Positions 11,464 through 21,989 are shown, counted from the first letter of the stretch. The stretch is 64,000 bases of DNA from Oscarella lobularis (GCF_947507565.1 NC_089180.1:1798001-1862000), one strand, 5' to 3'. The notes: a model not told the origin generated them from the sequence alone. Program-made: numbers and translations.

Positions 11464-14400
11464 ATGCACACGATAGTATCGGGCGTCGTTCTCTGTCTCC
11501 TATTTGCGACGACGATCGCCATCGCCGTTCCCGTTGCCAGCTCGCGAAATGGAAATGTCAAGAACCTCGTGGTCCACGACGTCGGCTCGATCAAACCGAC
11601 GCGATCGAAACGAACGGGAACGGCAAATAGTCAGGCGTTCGTCAATCAGTCGAAATCGACGCACTTTCACGTCACGAACGCGTACATCAGCGAAAGCGAT
11701 GTGTCGCTTCGTCTACCGCTGGCGTCGTTCGACGACATGAGCTACGGAGACGTGCGTACGGTCGAAGTCGAATCGTCTCTCAAGCTGACCGACTTCTATC
11801 GAGTTTCGGTGGTAAACGGTAAGCGGCATGCATGCATCCTCCGCGTGTCCCCTAATTTCCTCCACCCCTGCGTTCGCGGCGAGCTCTTTGTTGACAAACC
11901 TCGCGCACTTTTACTGTTTCACCCGCCTGACTACAGTGCTTATCAGCATAAGTGATAAATCAGTTAGCGCGCTCTAGCTCAGTAATTTAAAGCCGCATAT
12001 AGCTTCATACTGCATATCCCTCGAATGGTTAGGAGTTTCTTTACATGATAATAATGGCGTAGAAGCCTCTAGTCGCTTTGTTTTGACCAATTAGTGTACT
12101 GAAATTCGTGTCGTCACAATAGCGCTGGTTTGTTAACTGGGGGCCTCACCCACGCATTTTTGTCGCAAAAGAAGGAATAAATTAAAAATCTAAAACGATG
12201 AAAACGTTTGGTTTACATCGATTAGCAATTCAAGGGTAAAGGTGCGGGAAATAGTACAGAGTGAATAAAATTTTTGCGACAAACCGAGCGAGCCTTAGTC
12301 TCGCGCATGATTGAACGTACATGTATATCACTGCGAGAAGCGAGACGCAACTAAATAATTTGGCGGTAGGTAGAGAAAAGCCTTCCGGAGCTACTACTTT
12401 TTGTAGGGATACGAAAAACTCAACCAAATTTAAACTACGCGCAATAAACACACACTACCACGTGATTCCCATTTATGCTGATAAGCACTGTAGATACGCA
12501 AAAGAGAGTTAGACGGTGGCGGCGCCCGACTATTTTCTCTTCCGAAGAGAGTAACAGTATTGCAGTTGTTTGGCACCTCCGCAAAGTAGGGCGTGCAGAG
12601 TAGTGGTGCTGTAACTCTAGATTGGCTGCCGGAGATACGGCCTAATAGCAGGAATTGTGACCGCTCGTAATCCGATTAGACATAGCGATCCTTTTGATGC
12701 TTATGAAATGGCAACCGTTTTGCACAAACCGGTGGCCAGGTAACGCGGGGTCAAACGAAGCATTTCCCTCGCGCCCACGTAGGCGCGTTCTGATTGGCTA
12801 GCTCGCTCGAAGGAGGCGTGACGCAGTAAGTCGTTTTTTTTCCTGTTGGTTCTAGAGTCGTACGCTGCGAACGTCTCGGGAAGCGTGACGCACATACCAC
12901 GCAATTCCGACGTCTTCGTCTATGGCGCGCCATTCGTGCCAAAAGTCCACAGTTGTCATGCCATTTAAAATGCCATTTAAAATGCCATTTAAAATGCCAT
13001 TTAAAATGCCATTAAAACTGCCATGGAAACTGCCATTGAAAATGCCATAAAAACCTCCATTTACTCAAACTTCTAAGGAAACTGCCATGGAAAATGCCAT
13101 TTAAAATGCCATTTAAACTGCCATGGAAACTGCCATAGAGACTGCCATGAAAACTGCCATGAAAACTGCCATGAAAACTGCCATGAAAACTGCCATGAAA
13201 ACTGCCATGAAAACTACCATTTATACTGCCGTTTTTTTGCCAATAGCATTACTCTATAAATCGATTTTGAACGACTATAAATGCTAGTTTTATAGCATAT
13301 TATGGAGTTTTGTATGCAATCAGTGCTTCAATGTGTATTCGAATTTGTATTATTCTTTTTACCGATGCCATAAACTTTAAACTATCGAAAACTGCTGTCA
13401 AATTATGCAAAAAGCAACTAGCTAACAGAACATTATTGGCAAACGAAGTCAACAGGTCAAAGAAATCAATAAATTAGACGTGACCAAAGAAGTTGTTGCT
13501 CCTGAATCCTAAGGCAAGATTTTCAAAATACTTCTCTTGGTCGTCGTGGAAAGCTGTTGGAAGAGTCAGTGTGAGGCTGCATGTGGACGCCGTTGGAAAG
13601 ACTCCGCTGTGAGAAAATTTTAGCGTCAAACTTTTTTCTAGTCCCAGGGGAGGTGGACGTGCAGCACCGGTGCAGAAAATGTAGACATCCTCTAGTGAGG
13701 CGCCAGTTTCATTCTCTAAAAGCCAGACTCTTTTTGACAACAACAACAAACAAATTTACCAAACTTTACTTTTACCTTCGCACGACTCCAAGAAGTCCTC
13801 GAAAGCCATGCACGTATCCACCTCCGATTTCCACAGCGCTGCATTAACGGTCTTGTCAGTGTATCTAACATTGCCCTCACGGAATATACATAGCAGTGTT
13901 TCTGAAAGAATGAACGAGTTACATTACAAATATGTTGCGTATTTGCGGAAGTAAACTTGCCGGCGGTGAGAGTCGAATCTGACCATGTAAAAAAAGGTCT
14001 CAGGATGTCAGATTGTCGTTCCAAATACGACAGCACTCCAAGCGTTTCCCCTGGCGCATTTGGTCTAAAGCGCCTTGTATTTTTCCAACGCAGAAGTAGA
14101 ATGTGAGCATTTTGATAAGATCTTCTCTCCAAGATAGCTTCGCCGACGACATATCTCGAAGACTTCCACATTCAACCAAAAGAGCTTGTGAGTTTTCCGT
14201 CAGTAGTGTCGTGGCCAGTTCCTCGTCAGTCTTGTCTTTTGTATTTTAAAGAATGTAAAGTATATACTCAGAATGCGCTGACACAGGTTTAGTCGCAAAG
14301 CCTGTACGTCTGCCATCTTGATTGGTAGTGCGTTAAAAGACCCCGAATAAAAGAGAAAGAAGTGGAAGTCTATTGCTCAATGGCAGTTTCCATGGCAGTT

Positions 14401-16467
14401 TCTATGGCAGTTTTCTATGGCAGTTTCCATGGCAGTTTCCATGGCAGTTTCCATAGCAGTTTCAGTAAATGGCAGTTTTTATGGCATTTAAAATGGCAGT
14501 TTCCATGGCAGTTTTTATGGCAGTTTTTATGGCAGTTTAAATGGCATTTTAAATGGCATGACAACTGTGGACTTTTGGCACGAATGGCGCGCCATATTCG
14601 TCATCACGGACGTCGCCGCAGACGAGCGCGGTTCGCTTCACAACACGTTTTCCATATGGGATCACGATGATCGAATCACACCTGGTCACTTCTGGTTGCT
14701 CACCTACAACGCATTCAGTCATTCGGGCCTTGGTAAGTGCATGCAAATCGGTTGGCCGGCACGCCCTACCCAGTAATTTCCGCTCTTATCAAATCGGCGG
14801 TCCTTTGTACAACGTAATTCGCTTTTTCTCCGAACGCTCGTCCCATAAAAAAACGTAGGCTTATTGTGTGGCCTCTAGGAAACTACAGAAGTTAGATTAG
14901 GAAAAAAATGTGCCAGCGGAAGCGAGGGATCACGCGCGCGAGAGAGATCCATATCGCACAAGAACCCAAATGATCCTTGTGTCTTCGGCTTTGCGGAGTC
15001 TACCAGTCTGCTCATGAATACGTAAAAAGGAAAACTAATTCTCGTCTTCCATCTAGACGTGCTCACTGCTGGTATTCGATTCGAGCAAAGTGGGCACGGA
15101 CCAGTACAGCCTCCAGCGAATTGGCAGGGACATCGACTCATTCGACGCCTACTACGCCGAACTCCCAGTCAGCACTTACGAACTCAAAGTAAAAATAGGT
15201 CGCACTTGTACGCGGCGTCAATCAAACGTCGGAATTTTCATTCAGATCGTTCCCCACGACGCCGTGCTTAATATCGACGATTTCAAGAACATGCCGTCAC
15301 TTGCGCCGCCCATCTACATCAATCCCAAAGAGGGCACGCGCTATTACAGCGCTATAATCGGCGTTTACGGCGAAGTGGGAAAATTTCGACCCGACTACGT
15401 GACTGTGCCGCCGCTTCCCGTCGCGCCGCCGCCTCGCACGCCGTACACGCGAGTCATCGTCATAAACGCGTTTCCGCGCGATAGTGACGTCGAAGTGACG
15501 TTCAAATCGACGTGTCACTTTCGCGCGCTTTCCTACGGCCATTCGACGAGCGGATTGCTTCCCTTGAAACGAAACGATCCGTATAGGATCGAGTCAATTC
15601 CGTCGGAAAATGAAAACGGTACAAGAGCACATGATATGCAGGAAATATGAGTTTTTTCACCATTTTTTCTTCGTTTTTTAGGGAATCATCGTATGTCAAT
15701 TACGAGTCACGTTGACCATACGGTGCCCTATCTGAACAGCGAGTGTCTTCTCATCGCCGACACGTTGACGTCGACAAGAGAGCATTTGGATAAATGTTTT
15801 CTCTGCTGGGAAGAGTACTACTTGGATCTTCATCGCAACAACGTTTTCTTCTTCACCTATAACGCCTTGGTGAACTTTAGCGAAGCCGTCGGTAAGCGAT
15901 CACGAGAAAACGAATTTAATTAGTGCATTTTTCTTTTTGCAGATGTTGTGCTGTTTGATCGAGATACCGTTGACGATCCCAACACGCACAGTCTCCTCAA
16001 TATTGCCCATCACCTCAAGCGAGGCCAGGGACTTCGCGCTCAATATGTAACCCCTCCTAAGAACTACTACGAAGTCAAGGTACAATGAATCCTATTATGC
16101 ACGTCCACGCGATGAAAATTAATATCCGATTTTACTTCAGGTGGTCGAAAGTGGCACCATTACCAATTCGTTGGATTTCGACACGGCTCGCTCTCTTCTG
16201 CCACCCATGGTTATCAAACCGAAAGGTGATCATCGCTACTATTTGGTCCTTAGTGGAGTCGCGCATAACAGAAAGTATTCACCTGCATTGATATCCTATC
16301 CGCCCGAATTGATACATCCTGGATTTCCCGTGTCGATGCCGCCATCTACCGTATCTACTTTTGCTCCCGATCCCAACCTAAGTAGTACTAGCTCAGCTCA
16401 CCGTTTGGAACCCAAGGCGCTCCTGTTGTTAGTGGCACTTTGTATATTACTGTGCGGGTATAATTGA
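11464..16467 (+). CDS. secreted or membrane-anchored two-repeat protein, exon 2 split by a transposon
   Basis: Unrecognised family. Exons: 11464-11818, 12856-12920 joined to 14597-14732 (interrupted), 15057-15188, 15246-15618, 15682-15891, 15943-16079 and 16141-16467. The N-terminus is a signal peptide (hydrophobic core VLCLLFATTIAIAV). The C-terminus ends in ALLLLVALCILLCGYN, a transmembrane or GPI-type tail. Two homologous extracellular repeats are visible: VTHIPRNSDVFVITD in repeat 1 matches VDHTVPYLNSECLLIAD in repeat 2, followed by WLLTYNAF versus FFFTYNAL, and VFDSSKV versus LFDRDTV. A transposon (12921-14596) lies inside exon 2 with a TTCGTC duplication; without it the exon is open and in phase with both neighbours. 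One more +1 frame break seems present near 15065. Start chosen at the first ATG before the signal peptide. Confidence 0.75.
12956..13235. repeat. 12-bp tandem repeats, left foldback arm
   Basis: Units such as TGCCATTTAAAA, TGCCATGGAAAC and TGCCATGAAAAC repeat head to tail, with the last block (about 13140-13215) almost homogeneous. The array is the inverted counterpart of 14381-14560. Confidence 0.92.
13474..14316 (-). pseudogene. HECT-domain-like protein inside the foldback element, frameshifted
   Basis: A start at 14316 (MADVQALRL) leads to a short exon and then a main exon. Reading from about 14240, IQGALDQMRQG switches frame at a GGGG run (about 14050) to GETLGVLSYLERQ and FTWSDSTLTAG, matching the start of the HECT-like segment of G2E3-type proteins. 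After an intron, ETGASLEDVYIFCTGAARPP, FPTASTCSLTLTLP and a C-terminal NNFFGHV match the HECT C-lobe; the TxxTCxxxLxLP segment normally holds the catalytic Cys. HECT domains are ubiquitin ligases. Here the frame break suggests decay, or an assembly error in the G run. HECT-like copies of this kind are common in sponge and cnidarian genomes, in my recollection. Confidence 0.68.
14381..14560. repeat. 12-bp tandem repeats, right foldback arm
   Basis: ATGGCAGTTTCC and ATGGCAGTTTTT type units, the reverse complement of the left arm. A frame through it gives a Met-Ala-Val-Ser-like repeat that is not a gene. Confidence 0.92.
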
Positions 16468-16680
16468 TCTTTTCTGTATCACTCTGCAAGTTGTCAATAA
16501 TGGTGCTGCTACTAGTCTACTTACTAAGACAGAGAGATATTTTAACAAACCGATTGATCGTAGTCCGGAATTGATGCAAGAGACCGTGAAACGTGTTTTT
16601 TGCCAACTGGGGGTATTGTTCATGCGTTCTTTGTTTTTTTTCGAAAGGCGCGCGGTTGTTATCCGGGTTGCGTATAGAAC
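16468..16680. promoter_or_regulatory. short spacer between two plus-strand genes
   Basis: About 210 bp separate the stop of the two-repeat protein from the PHD frame. It must hold the 3' end of one gene and any promoter or upstream exon of the next. No canonical AATAAA or TATA box stands out; TCAATAATGG at 16495 is the nearest A/T-rich candidate for 3' processing. Confidence 0.2.
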
Positions 16681-16686
16681 GTGTGC

Positions 16687-17007
16687 ATGTCCGTCGACGA
16701 GCAGTTTTTAGAAAACGTGATAGACAAAGCGGCGACATTTTTTAAGCAATGTCTGCTTCCAGAAATCCTTGCTAAGTGGTTTACACGAGCCAAGCCGGGG
16801 AGAAAGTCAGCACAACAGGTAACGACGACAAAAGACGCCGTCCGTACATGGTGCTTTTGCGGCAAGTCTGAAAGAGGCGAGATGGTGAAATGCAGTAACA
16901 AAACTTGCCTGACTCAGTGGTTCCACGTTGACTGCATTCGTATGGCGAAAATTCCCAAGGGTAAATGGTTTTGCAGCGGTTGTAAAGGAAACAGAAAAGA
17001 GAAGTAA
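16687..17007 (+). CDS. PHD-finger protein, C-terminal fragment
   Basis: The frame opens with a helical segment (FFKQCLLPEILAKWFTR) and ends in a complete C4HC3 PHD finger: WCFCGKSERGEMVKC, then CLTQWFHVDC and GKWFCSGC. This order (a helix after an exonuclease-like region, then a PHD) resembles the C-terminal part of YqaJ-type recombinase/PHD proteins that are multicopy in sponges and cnidarians; that comparison is from memory. The YqaJ part is not visible upstream, so this is either a last exon or a 5'-truncated copy. PHD fingers usually bind histone H3 tails; in this context the role is unknown. It is followed on the other strand by a transposase. Confidence 0.6.
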   Translation: MSVDEQFLENVIDKAATFFKQCLLPEILAKWFTRAKPGRKSAQQVTTTKDAVRTWCFCGKSERGEMVKCSNKTCLTQWFHVDCIRMAKIPKGKWFCSGCKGNRKEK

Positions 17008-17059
17008 ATACTGTTATCTAGACAGTAAATATTGTTATCTACACAGTAAATATTGATAT

Positions 17060-17545
17060 CTAGACAGTGGGAACTATAGATGCACAACAATTACACAAAG
17101 CACAGGCAATGACAGCAATTTTGTCCATTAAGCTAAGCCCAGAGTCATCGTCACATTTTATAGCAGCAATGGGCACAGTGGAACTGAATACAGTGTACTT
17201 TTGCTTTAGCTGTGAAATTATGCGCTCCACATGAATTCTACAATTAGATAGCTTTCGAGCAAAATGAACTTCCTTCGCAGAGAGTTGTTTTTTTCCTCGC
17301 GTGAAAGGCGGCATTTTCAAACTTGCTCCGTAGTATCCTACCGAATCCTCTATATTAAATCCTCTGTCTGCAAGTATCTCGTCACCTGGCAGTAGATTTT
17401 TCAGTATTCCACAATTTTCGGTTAATACCTTGTCAGAAACTCGCCCACCCCATCCCTTAGATATAAACGATATTACGCCGTTTGGAGCAAGTGAAATAAG
17501 GAATCCGTGCGTCGTAATTGGGCAGGCGATGTCGCTAAACGACAA
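17060..17545 (-). pseudogene. DDE_Tnp_4 (Harbinger/IS4EU-like) transposase, 5'-truncated
   Basis: The frame contains GFLISLAPNGVISFISKGWG, then GGRVSDK, LLPGDEILADRGFNIED (second catalytic Asp in ADRGF) and CRIHVERIISQLKQKY (catalytic Glu in HVER), ending in an ALCNCC tail. These are the middle and end of a DDE_Tnp_4 nuclease domain. The first catalytic Asp region and the N-terminal HTH are missing. The 5' edge overlaps the start of a plus-strand gene at 17530, so the element was probably truncated there. No TIRs were recognised. Confidence 0.85.
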
Positions 17546-18575
17546 TAGCGTTCAAAGCGAACGAGAAATGTATATCTCTGTCATCAGCACCATAGAAAAT
17601 CTGGCGCTTGCGTCTCGACGGTCAAACGAAGCAATACACGTTGACGTTGCTTTCCTTATTTCAAAAGTGTCAAATTATATGGGAAGACTTAAGAAAGGTG
17701 CGTCTTATTCGAATCTTTTTTATGACCGTAATCTCTATTTCTTTTAAAGAAATTACGACGATCGCCAAAAGGGGCAGTAAAAGAAAGCGGAGTGACAAGG
17801 CCGTTCGAGAAGATCAGTGGATGCAGACTGACTTGGAGACATCGCTAGAGGAGTGCAATAAATTAGTGACACAGCTGAAGTTGGTTCTTGATAAACAACT
17901 CACAGCAGAAGTCGATCTAAAGCCTACTTTTGGAGAGGTGTGTCACTATGAAAAAATTCATACTGATTACTTATGTGAAGATTCGCGAATGTGGTCCAAA
18001 AGTGGTTGAAGGAGCAACTCGTCTTTTGAGAACGCCCGCTTCTCACTGCCTAGTTTTTATGATTAGCCCAGAGGAGAGGACACGTAAGCCATATGCACTG
18101 CCAGTACAGTTCGGACGGGCTGATGCGAAGACTGGCGGATCGCGTCAAGGAAAGAATGGTGACCCGTCGATGTATGCGGTGAGTGCTATACAAACTTTGC
18201 AATTTGATTCCACTTCTCTTCGTAGGTTTAGTCACTGACGAAGAGTTTAACAGTTTAAGGAGTCGCGGTTCAACAAGGCCGACAAGCTAATGTCCGAAGT
18301 GCAATTGCTAAATTGGGCATTACCAAGCTCCGTTCCATCTTTACTCCTAAACGTAAAACTATATGATGTCATTGACTATTGACTATAATAACACTTTTCC
18401 TAGTAAGGGAAAATGAGGTAGTAGCCGAAATTGTGCATCCCTCTGTGTCGAAAAAAACCCTAGATTTTATCTGGCATGCTGTTAGTAATGGTTTGCAATG
18501 GATTGCAGCCATAACACTTCTGCGAAGAGAGACAGTACAGTACCACCTGGATACCAAATGCACTCATGGTCCGGC
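17530..18575 (+). CDS. uncharacterised multi-exon gene, probably transposon-associated
   Basis: Exon 1 (17530-17697) starts MSLNDNSVQSEREM and is followed by a 53-bp intron. Exon 2 (from about 17749) is basic then coiled-coil-like (SLEECNKLVTQLKLVLDKQL). Further exons read SHCLVFMISPEERTRKPYAL and, after an intron (18180-18227), LVTDEEFNSLRSRG, then LVRENEVVAEIVHPSVSKKT. Frames change between pieces, so the model is approximate. The KPYALPVQ plus DEEFNSLRSRG pair resembles a family that is multicopy in sponges; I do not know its function. The 3' end runs into repeat sequence shared with 29920-29971, so the gene is likely truncated. Confidence 0.45.
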
Positions 18576-18626
18576 GGTAAGATGCAGTGTACACAACATG
18601 GTAATATCTTTGAACTATAGAAATTA

Positions 18627-18680
18627 CGTATGACGTCATAATGAAGACAAAAGCACCAGACATTGTGCACCCCATAAGGG
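18627..18680. repeat. dispersed repeat shared with 29920-29971
   Basis: GTATGACGTCATAATGAAGA and the following AAAGCACCAG..ATTGTGCACCCCATAAG occur at both places in the same orientation, with two mismatches. The CRE-like palindrome TGACGTCA is part of it. Confidence 0.85.
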
Positions 18681-18874
18681 AGCGCCCGATGTCGTCTGAG
18701 AAAAAAGAGATAGCCAGTCATCTCCGCGCGGATCGCCGGAGATGTTTGCACCGCAAGAGAGTGCGGTAGAAGGCGCAGCGAAAGAGCCTTAGTGATTTGG
18801 TGAAAAGGTGAAAAGGTTGAAAAGGTGAAAAGGTTTTGAGGTCATCCAAGATGGCCGCGGCTCTTAGTAGTATA

Positions 18875-19912
18875 GATGAAGGACGACGTGATTGAAGACG
18901 AGCTGGACACGCTGCGTTCAATATTAGCGCAGCTTGAGTACAAAAGACTAGTCTGTCCAGGGATACTATTGTCTAGTATCCCTGGTCTGTCAATACGACG
19001 ACGACGGCGTGCCGTTCCGCACTTTTATGTATGTGCCGGAAATTGACCCCGTGAAAAAGACCTATTTTCATCATAGAGAATATCACAACCATATTATAAA
19101 GGTGATTGCGCCAACGTACCGTATTTCGGTGTTTTAGCGTCGTGTCAATAGCGAATTGCTAGCCATGTGCGTGCTGGTGCGGGAGGAAAATTGAAGTTGG
19201 AATTACTTCGCGATGCCATGCGTTCTCCTGACACATGCCTTACCCACGCAGCATTGATTGGCGCTCGGAAGCAAGACGTCGGAGAGGCAGAACGTCTTTT
19301 GTCTGGATCAGTGGCAGCTTACATGGAGAAGCACGATCACACAACTGAAGCCCTTTTTTTCCGCACCGTTTACAATTGGCATTTGTCGTCGGAAGGACGA
19401 TGGATCACACAGCTCCAGCGATGCAAATTCAATCACGAAATGTTAAACTTGCTGCTGGACGAACTGATGCCCTGGCATCAATCTCTGTATGACTTCAGCT
19501 TATTGGAAGTTAATCAGTAAGTGACGACATCATATATGACAATTTATAATGTATGGCTTTGCTTACGTATAGGCCAGTTCGCGACGCATGGGGATTTAGC
19601 CGTGAATCGGTTATTGCCATAACAACAAATATTGAAAACCAAGAAATCCGACGCCGAGAGGCAGCAGAAAAAGGAATAGAGCATCCGCGTGCTTCATCTA
19701 CTGACGACGTGGAGTGTCTATTTAGCATACTAAACGAAAAGTTCGGAAATAATTTCACCATGAAGAATGTGCAAAGTTTCTGGAAGAATCTTTGCCGTGA
19801 ATTTTCAAAGAAACTAAATAACGAACTACCTTACTACTACCACACCAGCGACAAGAATAGATACCGCCTAACCGACCTGCCAGCGTTTTTCGTTTTTCTC
19901 TCTCCACCATAA
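18875..19912 (+). CDS. uncharacterised gene, three or more exons
   Basis: Exons: about 18875-18950 (MKDDVIEDELDTLRSILAQL), about 18995-19100 (DDDGVPFRTFMYVPEIDPVK), 19152-19518 and 19572-19912. Removing the 51-bp intron 19101-19151 joins HIIK to RIASHVRAGAGGKLKLELL in frame, and the 53-bp intron 19519-19571 joins LLEVNQ to PVRDAWGFSRESV. Later motifs are HPRASSTDDVECLFSILNE and a Lys/Tyr-rich tail. I recall similar proteins in several copies in sponge genomes, but no enzymatic motif is visible. The gene is next to transposase and PHD fragments, so it may be element-derived. Stop at 19910-19912. Confidence 0.55.
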
Positions 19913-20187
19913 CTGATTTATTCTCTTGCGCTTCGTCTTCGGGTAATATCGGGCAATTATCTATAAAAACCACATCATCGGTCACAATGACCGTTTTGAC
20001 TGACCGATATTTATGAAGAAATTAACTAAGGAATGCCTGGCTTTTCTGTGCTGCATGTCCAGCGGCACAGATGCCCTATACTAGCCTAATAAACGAACCG
20101 GAAGCCTTGAGGTATGCGGCCATAATGAATACCTTCAACTTGGTTACAAATCGATCACGGCGTCTCTTCCCAATTGATAGTTTACAG

Positions 20188-20388
20188 ANNNNNNNNNNNN
20201 NNNNNNNNNNNNNNNNNNNNNNNNNNNNNNNNNNNNNNNNNNNNNNNNNNNNNNNNNNNNNNNNNNNNNNNNNNNNNNNNNNNNNNNNNNNNNNNNNNNN
20301 NNNNNNNNNNNNNNNNNNNNNNNNNNNNNNNNNNNNNNNNNNNNNNNNNNNNNNNNNNNNNNNNNNNNNNNNNNNNNNNNNNNNNNNN
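20188..20388. other. assembly gap (201 N)
   Basis: Run of N. Flanks suggest that sequence on the left (plus-strand frame from 20071, FNLVTNRSRRLFPIDSLQ) and right need not be adjacent. Confidence 0.99.
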
Positions 20389-20449
20389 ATAATTTACGAA
20401 GCTTCGTACGGGGCCTGCGTTTCCAATCTTTCCATCTTCCCATAATTTA

Positions 20450-20840
20450 CGGAGCTTTCTTCTACCACGGATAATAAAATAGATCCGTGCTACAGCCCCC
20501 TCCGTTAATATGGGAGAGGGTCTGGGGACAGCCTTTGATCTCGTTGTGCACCCCTCCCCCCGATTTTGGGTGGGCGATAATTAGATGACGTAGTACGGCG
20601 GTTAACTAGCATTAACCTTCATTAATGACGGCCGAATCCGGAAGAGTCTGCGGTGCGGGGGCGTGACCGCATCACGTGACGCGTTCGCCTGCGTCACGTA
20701 ACGCCCCCTGCCTGGCGTTGCTGACAGCGCCGAAGCCACCGGCCCATCCATCCACTGCCTGCCGAGGCGCGTCCCCTTTGCTGCGTGTATATATGCGTGC
20801 CAGCCAGCCTACGTGTCTTCGCGCATGCGCCTGACTCGCT
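20450..20840. other. GC-rich spacer with a TIR-like end
   Basis: AGAGGGTCTGGGGACAGCCT at about 20514 resembles the inner end of the TIR element at 10977-11333. Contains CACGTGA boxes near 20673. No gene recognised. Confidence 0.4.
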
Positions 20841-21170
20841 TCATTTCCCCTTCGACACCTTTATTAGCGAAGACTCGTTAATGTGCCCTAGCGCCGCGTC
20901 ATTCCCGGCTCGCCTCGCCAAGCGAATATACCGTTTGTACGAATTGCTTTTCCATCGTCTCAGTGCCCGGATCGCTTCTTCCCCCCTTCCCCCTCTCGCC
21001 GCCGCCGTTGCCGCTCCGATGCGTAAGCTGTGACCTGAAATTCGATCGGCGGGCATCCGTCGCGCTGTCAACGCGCCTCGAATCGCCTGCACGAATTGGC
21101 GCGGCGTCAGCGGGGCCCCCTCGGGGAACTGGAAGAGCGGGCCCGCCCCCGCCCCGCCGCCGCGCCAGGT
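20841..21170 (-). pseudogene. tyrosine recombinase C-terminal fragment (Crypton/DIRS-type)
   Basis: The frame reads LFQFPEGAPLT, then FVQAIRGALTARRMPADRIS, GHSLRIGAATAAA (the HxxR box) and RWKSNSYKRYIRL with the candidate nucleophile Tyr. These are the C-terminal catalytic boxes of tyrosine recombinases. The first Arg box is not visible, and a frame change is needed in a G-run (about 21150) to join the preceding LLQYLARRRG. Such fragments occur in Crypton and DIRS elements; which one cannot be told. Base composition is much more GC-rich than the surroundings. Confidence 0.75.
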
Positions 21171-21329
21171 ACTGCAACAGCGCCGCTACGGGACATCCGC
21201 ATGTTCTCGCGCCAAGAACACGTACGCTCCCTCGCCGAATTGATCCGTCTTTGGGAATTTGATGTGCAGCCTCGCCTAGGACGGATTCTGTCGGTCATCG
21301 ACTGCCACGTCCGCCGCGGTTAGGTTCAA

Positions 21330-21972
21330 ACCATAAAGAAGCTTCTCAACAAGTCGGAAGATCCTTACTTGGCACTTCTGGCATACAGAACAATTAACTC
21401 CCCTGAGCAACGGATATTCGCCAGCGGAGATTTCTGCAGGACGACGTCTTCGATCAACGGTACCGACGGCGCCGCAACAATTGATACCCCAATCGCTACC
21501 TTGGGACACGATCCGGCAAAAGGAAACAGAGTCTCGAGAGAAGCAGAAGGAGAATTTCGCGACCAGCGACATCGAGCAAAAGAATTACCACCTCTCAAGG
21601 AAGGAGATGCAGTTTTCTTCGTGAATCGCCAAGAACAGGGCAGAGTTATCAAACAAGCACCCTTTCCCAGAAGTTATAGCTACCTCGTCTGGCACTATTC
21701 GTCACAATCGTGGAAAATTGGTTATTGCATCTGAGAGTCCGGAAGCAGAGAGCGACGACGAAGATATCTCCGTAGGAGTGCCGGATGAAGATCCAGAAGC
21801 TGAGCTACCAGGCCAAGCTGTTCCCGAACCTGTGGCGGAGGCCACAGGCCGTTCAACCTTTTCCAGCTGCACAACCTGTTCCGCTTGCTCCGCAAGCTGC
21901 TGTTACCACTAGAAGTGGAAGAGAAGTCCGTCCACCTAATCGATGTACACGGAATCGTGTAATTTGCTCCTG
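21330..21972 (+). pseudogene. Gypsy-type integrase C-terminus, degraded
   Basis: LLNKSEDPYLALLAYRT, HRAKELPPLKEGDAVFFVN and GRVIKQAPFPRSY match the end of a Ty3/Gypsy integrase and the following GPY/F-like module. A shift near 21700 is needed to reach GTIRHNRGKLVIASESPE. The tail TRSGREVRPPNR at about 21911-21945 is the typical pol terminus. The segment after LALLAYRT is strongly diverged. Confidence 0.82.
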
Positions 21973-21989
21973 AGCGGTTTCGCACAAAA

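Larger units (their letters stand above)
12921..14596. mobile_element. foldback DNA transposon with HECT-like cargo
   Basis: Ends are TATGGCGCGCCATTCG (12921) and its exact reverse complement ending at 14596. The inverted arms continue through a shared stretch that includes GTGCCAAAAGTCCACAG and then tandem 12-bp repeats: TGCCAT-based at 12956-13235 and ATGGCA-based at 14381-14560. Both ends are flanked by TTCGTC (12915-12920 and 14597-14602), a 6-bp target duplication. The interior (13240-14380) encodes a minus-strand HECT-like frame. Arms built of short direct repeats recall FB/Galileo-type foldback elements, but the family is not identified. Confidence 0.9.

Noticed and set aside
14362-14670. 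Plus-strand ORF with Met-Ala-Val-Ser repeats
   Set aside because: It is a translation of the 12-bp foldback arm and leaves the exon frame.
20071-20445. ORFs across the N gap
   Set aside because: They are mostly unknown bases; the frame across the gap is meaningless.
20785-21323. Plus-strand ORFs opposite the recombinase
   Set aside because: GC-rich shadow frames; the minus strand carries the family motifs.
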